64,000 bases of DNA from Desulfobulbaceae bacterium (GTDB lineage Bacteria; Desulfobacterota; Desulfobulbia; Desulfobulbales; Desulfocapsaceae). The notes beneath the pieces were generated by a model. It was not told where the DNA came from. It worked only from the letters and a program-made list of their open reading frames with translations, and did not search any database. A program made the translations under genes and the position numbers. How positions within the stretch are numbered: position 1 is the stretch's first letter; the number at the start of each line of letters is the position of its first letter. Where the stretch lies: the NCBI GenBank assembly GCA_009773475.1, contig WSXV01000001.1:186001-250000 (forward strand). The letters are read 5' to 3'. Below, piece after piece: positions 51,135 to 58,690 of the stretch.

Positions 51135-52849
51135 CAGGCTGACGCCTCCCCGGCCGTGGTCTGGTGCTGATAAATGGTGCGATAGAAGGGGCTTGTTTCC
51201 AACAGTTGCAGATGTGACCCCTGGGCGGCAATACGCCCCTTCTCCATCACGATGATCCGCTCCGCCGCCAGCAGCGGGGCAACCCGGTGCGAGACCAGGA
51301 TACAGATCCGGCCCGGCAGCCAAGTTCCAAAATTCTCAATGATACGATGCTCAGTATCGGTATCGACGGCGGAGAGCCCGTCGTCGATGATGACGATGGG
51401 GCGATCCAGCAGCAGGGCCCGGGCCAGGGCGAGGCGCTGGCGCTGGCCGCCGGAGAGGAGCAGCCCCTTCTCTCCCACCCGGGACTGGTACCCTTCCTTA
51501 AAGGCCTCAATCTCTTCATGGATTCCCGCCGCCATGGCCGCCTGCATGATCTCGGCATCACTGGCCCCGGGTCGTCCGAAGGCGATGTTGGTGCGGATAG
51601 TGTCGGAGAAGAGAATGGTCTCCTGCGGCACATAGGCGATCTTTGCCCGCAGTCCCGCCAAAGGGAGCCGGTTGTAATCGATCCCGTCCAGGAACAATTT
51701 CTCATCCGGCACGGGATAAAGACGGGCCAGAAGCTGGCACAGCGCCGACTTGCCGGAGCCGGTACGACCGACGATTCCCAGCAGACCGGGGGAGATATCG
51801 AGGCTCAGGTCGTGAAGGGCCATGGTCTTTTGGCCGGCGTATTGGAACGAGAGATGACGGACGGACAGACTGGTGACGGCCGGCATCGGCAAAGGGTTTT
51901 GGGGCTCGCGCAACAGCGGCTCCTCTTCCATCACCCGGCTGATGCGGTAAAGCGAAGTAACCCCGCGCTGGAAGAGGTTGGCCACCCAGCCCATGGCCAT
52001 CATCGGCCAGGTCAACAATCCCAGATAGGTCATAAAAGCCACAAAATCGCCGATGGAAATGGTGCCGGCAATGGTCAGCCGCCCTCCGAAATAGAGGACC
52101 AGCAGCAGACTGGTACTGGCGATCAAGGAGGAAAATGGGGTGAGCACTCCCTGCACCATGGCCAGGCGGATATTGTTGCGAACGAAATCTTTCCCCAGCC
52201 GGTCAAACTGCTCGGTCTGGCGCTCTTCCTGGGTATAGGCCTTAATCAGCCGGATGGACATAAGGGTGGAACGGGCGAACTCGGTGAGATCGGAGAACTG
52301 CTCCTGGACCCGGTTGTAGCGTTTATGGAGCATGGCCGAGAGCAATCCGGTGAGGATAGCCAGGACCGGCATGGGCGCCAGGGCCAGGAAGGTGAGACCG
52401 GGATGGATGTAGGCCATGAAAGCAATGGCGGCCCCGGTCATCATAAAGGCGTCAATAAAAGAGACGATGCCTATGCCGCAGGCCATCTGGACGTTGGTGA
52501 GATCGTTGCCGGAAAGGGCCATGATTTCACCCGCCGAGCGGCGATTGAAAAAGGGGCGATCCAGCCGTACCAGACGGCTCAGAAGCAGGTTGCGCAGGTC
52601 GCGTTCCAGAAGGCGGGAAAATCCCAGCACCAGATATCTCCAGGTGAAGCGAAAGAGTGCGATCCCTATGGCAAAGGAGAGGATCAGACCACCCTGGCGA
52701 AGGAGGGAGGCGGAAGTGGCCTGACCCAGTTGCAGGGAATCCACCGCCTGCTTGATCACCCGGGGGATGTAGAGCTGGATAAGATCCGTGCTCAGTAGGG
52801 CAAGAATCCCCCAAAACAGCCGCTGCCAGTATTTCTTGAAATATGGCAC
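51134..52849 (-). CDS. ABC exporter, ATPase-permease half-transporter A
   Basis: 571 residues from GTG 52849. Six membrane helices and an NBD with Walker A GRTGSGKS, signature LLLSGGQRQRLALAR, Walker B IVIIDDGLSAVD and H-loop SHRVAPL. The residue after the Walker B Asp is Asp instead of the catalytic Glu (IIDDGLSAVD versus LDEATAS in half B), so this is likely the degenerate ATPase site of a heterodimer. The frame stays open for about 30 codons upstream of the GTG with protein-like content (KLFPTITQLIQARETIRLL), so translation may begin at a rare codon near 52909. Coupled to half B by a 1-bp overlap. Confidence 0.94.
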   Translation of the reverse strand: MPYFKKYWQRLFWGILALLSTDLIQLYIPRVIKQAVDSLQLGQATSASLLRQGGLILSFAIGIALFRFTWRYLVLGFSRLLERDLRNLLLSRLVRLDRPFFNRRSAGEIMALSGNDLTNVQMACGIGIVSFIDAFMMTGAAIAFMAYIHPGLTFLALAPMPVLAILTGLLSAMLHKRYNRVQEQFSDLTEFARSTLMSIRLIKAYTQEERQTEQFDRLGKDFVRNNIRLAMVQGVLTPFSSLIASTSLLLVLYFGGRLTIAGTISIGDFVAFMTYLGLLTWPMMAMGWVANLFQRGVTSLYRISRVMEEEPLLREPQNPLPMPAVTSLSVRHLSFQYAGQKTMALHDLSLDISPGLLGIVGRTGSGKSALCQLLARLYPVPDEKLFLDGIDYNRLPLAGLRAKIAYVPQETILFSDTIRTNIAFGRPGASDAEIMQAAMAAGIHEEIEAFKEGYQSRVGEKGLLLSGGQRQRLALARALLLDRPIVIIDDGLSAVDTDTEHRIIENFGTWLPGRICILVSHRVAPLLAAERIIVMEKGRIAAQGSHLQLLETSPFYRTIYQHQTTAGEASA

Positions 52850-52909
52850 CAGCAGCCGGATGGTCTCGCGGGCCTGGATCAGCTGAGTAATGGTGGGAAA
52901 GAGTTTAAT

Positions 52910-53557
52910 GTTGCAACCTTTTGCTTGGGAATAATGGATATTTCAGATAGACGTGGTCAGCCCCGATTGTCCTTTCAACCTCAACCCAGGAGCAACCATG
53001 ACCCACCAAGTTAGTGGTATCATATTTGACACCGCTGTGCCAATAAGAAGAAGAGGAGACAGACCACGAGTATCCTGAATCCGCCCCGTTTCTTTTATTT
53101 TTTTTGACGATCTTGTTTTCGTTTGCCGCATCATGTACTCTCAACAGGTTATGTAACTATTCAGGACAAATAGAGATTGCATGATATCCAAGAAAGACAT
53201 GAGACAGAATCTGCATAGCACCCTGTTGGCCCATTCTGCCTAGTACACTGATAAGCTCGCCCGCTGACGCGGACGAGCTTATCGCAGCTGTTGAGTAAAC
53301 TCGAACACCTTGACAGGTTCCGCCTAAAGGCTACACCTATCAAGGCGTTCGAGCCACTGCGCTTCTCAGCATTTATGTAAACAAGTTTACACCAATGCCT
53401 GCGATGCTCGAGGCTCAACAGCTGCGTTAGCGCTCCACCCAACCGACTGCTGGGGTTTATCATAAACTAACTTTCACCAATTCCCGGCAAAGCTCGAGGT
53501 GAAAACAGAAAAGTTCAAATACAAAATCTCACTTTGGCCCCAACCGAGGATGCAGCC
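52910..53557. repeat. Gene-free boundary region with nested inverted repeats before the cassette island
   Basis: Contains GATAAGCTCG/CGAGCTTATC (53250-53283 region), CGCAGCTGTTGAG (53283-53295) pairing with CTCAACAGCTGCG (53414-53426), an inner long imperfect stem (CTCGAAC-x-CCTTGA... with TCAAGG-x-GTTCGAG, about 53300-53353) and GTAAAC/GTTTAC (53377-53390). The outer right arm runs into CGTTAGC (53425-53431), an attC-like core triplet context. The whole could be a large degenerate attC or an unrelated palindromic element. No protein gene is supported. Confidence 0.5.
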
Positions 53558-54478
53558 ATGCAATTATTTACCCCAAAAAAAATGTTCACAGCCTACATGT
53601 TAACAGTATGTCTCTTTGCAGGATTGTACTATCAAAACAAAGGTGGCTTACTTCTAGTAAACATAGAGAAAGAAAGTTCTTTTCGAATAGCAAAACAGAA
53701 ACTTCTTAATGACATAACCACTGAATTCGTCGCCTATATCAAGGCAGGCCATGATACACATGAAAACACAATCGACATTGAGTCAAAGCTTCTTCCGCCA
53801 TGGCCAGAAAACCCAATGGCAAGCCCTCACGAAAAGGTTACTATTTTCCTAAATTCCTTTGCGTTAAAAAATATCGACACTTCAGACGGAGCCCTCCTGT
53901 CGCTTGATTTCAACGCGTTGATCCAGAACTTATACTATACGGTTAACACAAAACTCCGATTCTATCTGACTTCATGGGAGCCACCAGTAATAATTGGAAA
54001 TTCATTTTTGAATCAGCCTGTCGAAAACTATACGACCATAGTCATAGAGGCTGTCGAGGGAAAGAACCTGTTGGAATATGGAGAAAACCGCTTTTTATCC
54101 CTTGGGGAGTTATTTTGTAACCCTGGCAACCAAAACAAGCCTAGAATATTAATAAGTAACGACCTTAGTAGAATGCTTCAGCACTTTGCTCTTTTACAAG
54201 AAGGGTATTTGTCTCGAGACACGACCTTTGATTTTAGCCATGCATTGCGATGCTTGTATTTTAGTTTTGTTACGATCAGCACCCTTGGCTATGGAGACAT
54301 TTCACCAGTTTCCGACTCTATGCGGGCGCTGGTTATGATTGAATCTTTTCTAGGTTTGGTTCTAATGGGGCTATTTATTGTCCTTTTAACTGACCATGAC
54401 CAGAAAAATAGAAACCATCTGAACAGTCATCTCTCGAACTTGCTAATAAAAATCAAAAACAGGCTAACAAGTCAATAA
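53558..54478 (+). CDS. Potassium-channel-like protein with large inserted extracytoplasmic domain
   Basis: 306 residues from ATG 53558, with GAGGA seven bases before it. One membrane helix at 9-25 (MFTAYMLTVCLFAGLYY) is followed by about 200 mostly polar residues. A pore-helix and selectivity filter then follow: SFVTISTLGYGD (TLGYGD at 242-247), and a last helix (LVMIESFLGLVLMGLFIVLL, about 258-277) with a basic tail. This is the two-helix K+ channel plan (M1-P-M2) with an unusually long segment between M1 and the pore; no domain is recognised in it. The gene occupies the first cassette, and its 3' end is part of the attC-like site at 54463-54549. AT-rich relative to the ABC genes. Function in ion flux is inferred from the filter. 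Confidence 0.7.
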   Translation: MQLFTPKKMFTAYMLTVCLFAGLYYQNKGGLLLVNIEKESSFRIAKQKLLNDITTEFVAYIKAGHDTHENTIDIESKLLPPWPENPMASPHEKVTIFLNSFALKNIDTSDGALLSLDFNALIQNLYYTVNTKLRFYLTSWEPPVIIGNSFLNQPVENYTTIVIEAVEGKNLLEYGENRFLSLGELFCNPGNQNKPRILISNDLSRMLQHFALLQEGYLSRDTTFDFSHALRCLYFSFVTISTLGYGDISPVSDSMRALVMIESFLGLVLMGLFIVLLTDHDQKNRNHLNSHLSNLLIKIKNRLTSQ

Positions 54479-54549
54479 ACCTGACCGGAAATAGCCGCGT
54501 TCTTAAAAGGTGGGCAGCGTGTCGGCCGGCAGGTTATTTCACCGTTATG
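54463..54549 (+). repeat. attC-like integron recombination site 1
   Basis: R''-like GCTAACAA at 54463-54470 and R'-like CCGTTATG at 54542-54549 are the complementary ends. Inside, AATAAACCTGACCGG (54474-54488) pairs with CCGGCAGGTTATT (54526-54538) with an extra base, as in folded attC bottom strands. It overlaps the stop of the channel gene, as is normal for cassettes, and is followed 19 bp later by the next start. Confidence 0.7.
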
Positions 54550-54568
54550 TTTGCAAGGAGAAGGTTAT

Positions 54569-55459
54569 ATGCCTCAAAAAGGAACAATTTATAGAATTCT
54601 GATTGCTTCGCCCTCTGATTGCGTGAAGGAGCGGTCAGCTATCCCTGAAACTATCTATTCATGGAATTCAGTTCATTCCTTCCATACTGGTATAATGTTA
54701 GAGCCAGTTATGTGGGAAACCCATGTGATCCCGGAATTAGGGAACCGACCACAAGAAATAATAAACAATCAGATAGTCGATTCATGTGATTTTCTTATTG
54801 GTGCGTTTTGGACTCGAATGGGAACGGCAACGGAAGAACACGTCTCTGGTACAGCAGAAGAAATTGATAGGCTTAGAAACCAGGGAAAGAAAATTTTTCT
54901 ATATTTTTCATCTGCACCTGTTGTCCCAGAAAGCATCGATCCAGATCAATATAAGGCACTTGTTGAATACAAAAAAAGTTTGAGGGGGCAAGGAATAACA
55001 TTTGAATATTCAAACATTGGTGAGTTCCGTGAAATGTTACAACGACACCTGTCTTCATTAATGGCTTCAATTACAAAAGAAAATGGCATTGCTGAGCCAG
55101 AAAAAGAGGGGAAAATTGAAAATTCTCAAATAGAAATGTTCAAATCCCAGATTGAAACTTTTCTTAGAAAATTAGATGCAAGGTGGGTTTCAGAAAAAGA
55201 CAGTGGACCACATAATATAGAGGATGCCCAGTATATAATTAGTTCATCCCTTGACGATCTTATAAATTATCGTTCGCAAATTGTTTCCGACCCAGAGAAC
55301 AAATTGTTACCTATTTTTAGTGAGGCTACAAAAATAATGAAGGAACTTGGCCGTCATCAATTATATATGGACGGTGGAAAATCATTCCAGGAGTTTTGGG
55401 AAAAGGGAGATGCTGCAATAGAATTATTAAAGAAATTACCATTGGCATTATCTAACTGA
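54569..55459 (+). CDS. DUF4062-domain protein
   Basis: 296 residues from ATG 54569 (AAGGAG eight bases upstream). The N-terminal 130 residues match the DUF4062 pattern: IYRILIASPSDCVKERSAIPE, then VDSCDFLIGAFWTRMGT and the TAEEIDRLRNQGKKIFLYFSS strand-turn, a TIR/Rossmann-like flavodoxin fold. The C-terminal half is predicted helical with no named domain. DUF4062 occurs as the N-terminal module of NTPase-type immune receptors; here it stands alone as a single-gene cassette between two attC-like sites. Reaction unknown. An immune or conflict role is inferred from the cassette neighbours. AT-rich. Confidence 0.75.
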   Translation: MPQKGTIYRILIASPSDCVKERSAIPETIYSWNSVHSFHTGIMLEPVMWETHVIPELGNRPQEIINNQIVDSCDFLIGAFWTRMGTATEEHVSGTAEEIDRLRNQGKKIFLYFSSAPVVPESIDPDQYKALVEYKKSLRGQGITFEYSNIGEFREMLQRHLSSLMASITKENGIAEPEKEGKIENSQIEMFKSQIETFLRKLDARWVSEKDSGPHNIEDAQYIISSSLDDLINYRSQIVSDPENKLLPIFSEATKIMKELGRHQLYMDGGKSFQEFWEKGDAAIELLKKLPLALSN

Positions 55460-55466
55460 AATTTCA

Positions 55467-55554
55467 CATAACAAACGAGTAAACGCAGACGGCTGGGACC
55501 AGCTTTCCTCTGGCCAAGTTCATTGGCCACCGCTGGTTACCCTAATCGTTATGC
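55467..55554 (+). repeat. attC-like integron recombination site 2
   Basis: R'' CATAAC (55467-55472, continuing AAACGAGTAAACGC) and R' GTTATG (55548-55553, in TAATCGTTATGC) are perfectly complementary. Inner arms GAGTAAACGCAG and CGCTGGTTACCC pair imperfectly, and a variable terminal structure (TGGCCA...TGGCCA) lies at the centre. The core CGTTATG is identical to that of site 1. Confidence 0.78.
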
Positions 55555-55586
55555 AATTTAGAAACAATCAAAGAGAGGAGTTCTAA

Positions 55587-56018
55587 ATGAGTACAAAACA
55601 AATTCATGTTTTTATCAGTCACGCATGGGCTCACTCTGGTCACTACGATACGTTGGCTGGTTGGATATTCAACGAAAATTGGAGCTCAGGGCAGGCATCA
55701 CTCGATTTTCGAGACTTTTCAGTTCCCAAGAATGATCCTATCCACAATGCAAACAATGATCTTCAGTTGAAGAAGGCTCTATTCAACCAAATATCGCGAA
55801 GCCACATTATTGTAATCCCAACGGGGATGTACACGAATTACAGCAAATGGATTCAAAAAGAAATTGAAGGTGCCGCAGGGTATGGAAAACCAATACTTGG
55901 TGTAAATCCGTGGGGAGCCCAACGCACTTCAAGGGTTGTAAGTGCAGTAGCTTCGAAAACAGTCGGTTGGAATAAGAATTCAGTCGTTGGGGCTATTTGG
56001 GAGCTTTATAAACCGTGA
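55587..56018 (+). CDS. TIR-like MTH538/DUF1863 protein (Thoeris ThsB-like)
   Basis: 143 residues, a stand-alone TIR-like domain. IHVFISHAW at 6-14 is the first strand and loop; LDFRDFSVPKNDPI at 39-52 is the hallmark of the MTH538 group. SHIIVIPTGMY and NYSKWIQKEIEGA (Trp88, Glu92) form the later core, with the Glu being the expected NAD-hydrolysing residue. GAGAGGAG upstream of the ATG is a good ribosome site. ThsB proteins of Thoeris make a cyclic-ADP-ribose-type messenger from NAD+ on phage infection. The next gene overlaps it by 4 bp and encodes a SLATT membrane protein, a likely effector, so the two probably form one signalling pair. Confidence 0.85.
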   Translation: MSTKQIHVFISHAWAHSGHYDTLAGWIFNENWSSGQASLDFRDFSVPKNDPIHNANNDLQLKKALFNQISRSHIIVIPTGMYTNYSKWIQKEIEGAAGYGKPILGVNPWGAQRTSRVVSAVASKTVGWNKNSVVGAIWELYKP

Positions 56019-56899
56019 ACGACTTAAAAATAACATCGTCAGATTTGCCCGGTCTGTATCAATCAGCTGACCAAGCTTCTTTAGACGCTCAATGCATATA
56101 TTTTAAAAGCTTAAAATGGTACCTGATACTTCTTGTCCTTGCTGCCCTTATTGCTTTTATGTGGCCGAACGATGCTTTTGGGGCTTTATCCTCAGCTAGT
56201 TTATTTCTTGTCACCTTAGGCATACTCATATTTATTCGGGTACAACGTCCTGATGATACTTGGTACAACGGCAGAGCTGTCGCCGAGTCTGTAAAAACCA
56301 GAGCTTGGCGTTGGATGATGTGCGCCGAGCCATATGAGGATACCGAGAATATAAAAATTGTTTCAGGGCAATTTATTAATGATTTAAGGGCTATTTTGAG
56401 TCAAAACCGTAGCTTGTCGCATTTTCTTCAACCTGCTGTCGGAATTAAAGATCCTATCTCAGACAAAATGACTTTAGTTAGATCTCTTTCTGTTCTTGAA
56501 AGACTAGGAATTTATGCTGAACAAAGGATACAAAACCAAGCAAACTTTTATTCTATAAAATCTCAATTCAATAAGCGTCGAGCAAGGCAATGGTTTTGGG
56601 TGTCGGTGGTTTTACATGCCTTAGCAATATTGACGCTTTTGTACCGTATTAAAGATCCAATGATTAGTCTCCCCGTCGAAGTTATAGCAACCGCTGCTGG
56701 TGCTGTTTTAACTTGGCTCCAGGCAAAAAAACACAACGAATTGAATTCTGCTTATGCACTAACGGCACACGAAATAGTTTTGATTAGAGGAGAAGCTTTA
56801 TCTATCAAGAATGAAAAGCAACTATCTGAATTTATTGTCGATAGTGAAGCTGCGTTTTCTCGCGAGCACACTCAGTGGGTGGCAAGAAAAGGAGATTGA
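56015..56899 (+). CDS. SLATT/DUF4231 two-transmembrane effector protein
   Basis: 294 residues from GTG 56015, overlapping the TIR gene stop (GTGA). Two similar halves: helices at about 34-49 and 57-75 followed by WYNGRAVAESVKTRAWRWMM, and helices at about 193-210 and 217-233 (WFWVSVVLHALAILTLLY, LPVEVIATAAGAVLTWL) followed by HNELNSAYALTAHEIVLIRGEA. This is the SLATT arrangement described as membrane pore-forming effectors paired with nucleotide-signal enzymes. Coupled to the TIR gene, it is the presumed killing or gating component of a Thoeris-like anti-phage module. Activity and ligand are inference. The cassette is cut just downstream. Confidence 0.82.
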   Translation: MNDLKITSSDLPGLYQSADQASLDAQCIYFKSLKWYLILLVLAALIAFMWPNDAFGALSSASLFLVTLGILIFIRVQRPDDTWYNGRAVAESVKTRAWRWMMCAEPYEDTENIKIVSGQFINDLRAILSQNRSLSHFLQPAVGIKDPISDKMTLVRSLSVLERLGIYAEQRIQNQANFYSIKSQFNKRRARQWFWVSVVLHALAILTLLYRIKDPMISLPVEVIATAAGAVLTWLQAKKHNELNSAYALTAHEIVLIRGEALSIKNEKQLSEFIVDSEAAFSREHTQWVARKGD

Positions 56900-56900
56900 T

Positions 56901-56916
56901 GCATAACAAAATTAGG
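56901..56916 (+). repeat. First half of a third attC-like site (truncated)
   Basis: GCATAACAAAATTAGG begins two bases after the SLATT stop codon, in the same place and with the same CATAACAAA as site 2. No matching GTTATGC is found downstream; the RAYT element starts 32 bp later. Confidence 0.55.
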
Positions 56917-56947
56917 TTCCTCACACAAATCTGAAAGGAAGGGTCAT

Positions 56948-57870
56948 AAAAGGGGTCAGGTCTTGCAATCCAACAATTAACCCTTTATGATAAATTCATG
57001 GCAAGACCTTTGAGAATAGAACTGGCGGGTGGCCTCTACCATGTGACCTCTCGCGGTGATCGGCGCGAGGATATTTTTCTCTGCGAGACGGACCGGTATG
57101 TTTGGTTGGAAATCTTGGGTGAGGTGTGTAAAAGGTTTCATTGGACCTGTCATGCCTGGTGCCAGCTGACCAATCACTATCATCTTGTGGTGGAGACGGT
57201 CGAAGGTAATCTTTCTCAAGGCATGCGACACCTCAATGGGGTGTACACCCAGAAACTCAACCGTACTCATCATAGAGTTGGTCATGTTTTTCAGGGACGC
57301 TACCGGGCAATCATGGTGGAAAAGGATTCGCACCTCCTGGAATTGATGCGGTATGTGGTGCTTAATCCCGTACGGGCTGGAATGGTCGGTGCTGCAGGGG
57401 ATTGGCCGTGGAGTTCCTATGGCGCCATGGTTGGTATGGCCAGTCGGCCTGGCTGGCTACAGACTGACTGGATCTTGGGACAGTTTGGGACTACTCACGG
57501 CAAGGCTGTAATGGGCTATATGGATTTTGTTCAAGAAGGGGTGGGCCAGCCTGGTGTGTGGGAGTCCTTGCGCGGCCAGATTTATCTCGGCTCTGAGGCG
57601 TTCGTGGAGCGGATGCAAATGTTAGTTGCGGACCGAGCTGCAATGACCGAAATTCCTCGCGCCCAACGTCGGCCGCAGGCTAAGCCAATTGAACACTACC
57701 GCGATACCATAGCAGATAAAAAAACTGCCATGGTTGCTGCATATGCCACCGGCGATTATACCATGCAAGAAATCGCGACCTGCTTCAGCGTTCATTATGC
57801 AACTGTAAGCCGGGCTGTAAGGCAAAAGTAAAAGATGTCGATGCTTGATTGCAAGACCTGACCCCCACTC
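56948..57870 (+). mobile_element. REP-associated (RAYT/IS200-like) element with inverted termini
   Basis: GGGGTCAGGTCTTGCAATC on the left (56952-56970) is matched by its exact complement on the right (57847-57865), enclosing a Y1 transposase gene. The right end continues into short ACCCCCACTCATGTG-type tandem repeats (57863-57899). A 3' remnant of a second copy lies at 60147-60331. Confidence 0.8.
56998..57831 (+). CDS. REP-associated tyrosine transposase (Y1 HUH, RAYT/TnpA_REP)
   Basis: 277 residues. MARPLRIELAGGLYHVTSRGD is the classic RAYT start. The HUH metal motif is His60-Tyr-His62 (TNHYHLVVE), and the catalytic Tyr119 sits in MRYVVLNPVRAGM. The C terminus has a helix-turn-helix-like segment (TMQEIATCFSVHYATVSRAVR). 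RAYT proteins nick single-stranded DNA at REP hairpins. The coding frame is intact, and the inverted repeats GGGGTCAGGTCTTGC lie on both sides, so the element could be active. GC-rich relative to the cassette genes. It breaks the attC-like site beginning at 56901. Confidence 0.93.
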   Translation: MARPLRIELAGGLYHVTSRGDRREDIFLCETDRYVWLEILGEVCKRFHWTCHAWCQLTNHYHLVVETVEGNLSQGMRHLNGVYTQKLNRTHHRVGHVFQGRYRAIMVEKDSHLLELMRYVVLNPVRAGMVGAAGDWPWSSYGAMVGMASRPGWLQTDWILGQFGTTHGKAVMGYMDFVQEGVGQPGVWESLRGQIYLGSEAFVERMQMLVADRAAMTEIPRAQRRPQAKPIEHYRDTIADKKTAMVAAYATGDYTMQEIATCFSVHYATVSRAVRQK

Positions 57871-57900
57871 ATGTGACCCCCACTCATGACCCCCACTCAT
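57863..57900. repeat. Short tandem ACCCCCACTCATG repeats at the RAYT right end
   Basis: Three units ACCCCCACTCATGTG, ACCCCCACTCATG and ACCCCCACTCAT. Five related units flank the second RAYT remnant at 60359-60447. Units are adjacent without spacers, so this is not a CRISPR array. Confidence 0.75.
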
Positions 57901-57916
57901 TTATATAACGATTACC

Positions 57917-58573
57917 ATGACAGCAAAGACGCATTTAATCGAAGAAACTATATCCTTTGTCAAGGATTCGTTAAAAAACGCTGAAGGCGGTCATGATTGG
58001 TGGCACATTTATCGGGTATGGAATGGGGCAAAATTAATTGCGAAAACTGAACCAGGTGATCGTGCAATAATTGAACTTGGAGCCCTCTTGCATGATATTG
58101 CTGATTCAAAATTTTATAATGGAGATGAAGAAATTGGACCGTATAAAGCGAGACAATTCTTAACTACAAAAAATGTACCTGAGTCTACAATAATTCATAT
58201 TGAAAATATTCTTTCCAGCATCTCATTTAAAGGAGGGAAGAACATACAACAGTTTAAGTCCCTCGAATTAGACGTAATACAAGATGCTGACAGACTGGAT
58301 GCAATGGGTGCAATTGGTATCGCCAGGACATTTAATTACGGGGGATATAAAAATTTACAGCTTTATGATCCCGAGATATCTCCCAATCTCGATATGTCAG
58401 TTGAAGAATATAAAAACAATGACGCACCAACACTGAATCATTTTTATGAAAAATTGCTTTTACTCAAAGATCGGATGAACACAAAGACTGGTAAAAAGCT
58501 GGCAATACAACGTCATGAATTTATGGAGATTTTTTTAGAACATTTTCACCAGGAATGGAAAGGACAAATTTAA
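57917..58573 (+). CDS. HD-domain phosphohydrolase (YedJ-like)
   Basis: 218 residues. HD metal ligands: His26 and His30 (GGHDWWHIYRV), His59-Asp60 (ALLHDIADSKF), then DVIQDADRLDAMGAIGI carrying the distal Asp. Layout matches the small single-domain HD hydrolases (YedJ/YpgQ type) acting on nucleotides or dinucleotides. No recognisable ribosome site; the ATG lies 17 bp after the tandem repeats of the RAYT end, so transcription or translation may now depend on that element. AT-rich. Substrate unknown. Confidence 0.88.
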   Translation: MTAKTHLIEETISFVKDSLKNAEGGHDWWHIYRVWNGAKLIAKTEPGDRAIIELGALLHDIADSKFYNGDEEIGPYKARQFLTTKNVPESTIIHIENILSSISFKGGKNIQQFKSLELDVIQDADRLDAMGAIGIARTFNYGGYKNLQLYDPEISPNLDMSVEEYKNNDAPTLNHFYEKLLLLKDRMNTKTGKKLAIQRHEFMEIFLEHFHQEWKGQI

Positions 58574-58690
58574 GAGAATCACACAATGAGTAATATAGTA
58601 GTTCGCGTGACCCGACCCCAAACTGTTTAATGAAGTGGGATATCCCTGATAAATGACAATGCAATTGCTCTCATTGAAAAAAGACAAACT

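Noticed and set aside
51287-52798. 503-codon plus-strand frame opposite ABC half-transporter A
   Set aside because: Antisense to a gene with intact Walker and signature motifs; composition is typical of a shadow frame in GC-rich coding DNA.
53161-53463. Open frame of 100 codons on the minus strand in the palindrome-rich region
   Set aside because: It crosses several inverted repeats and has no ribosome site or protein-like pattern.
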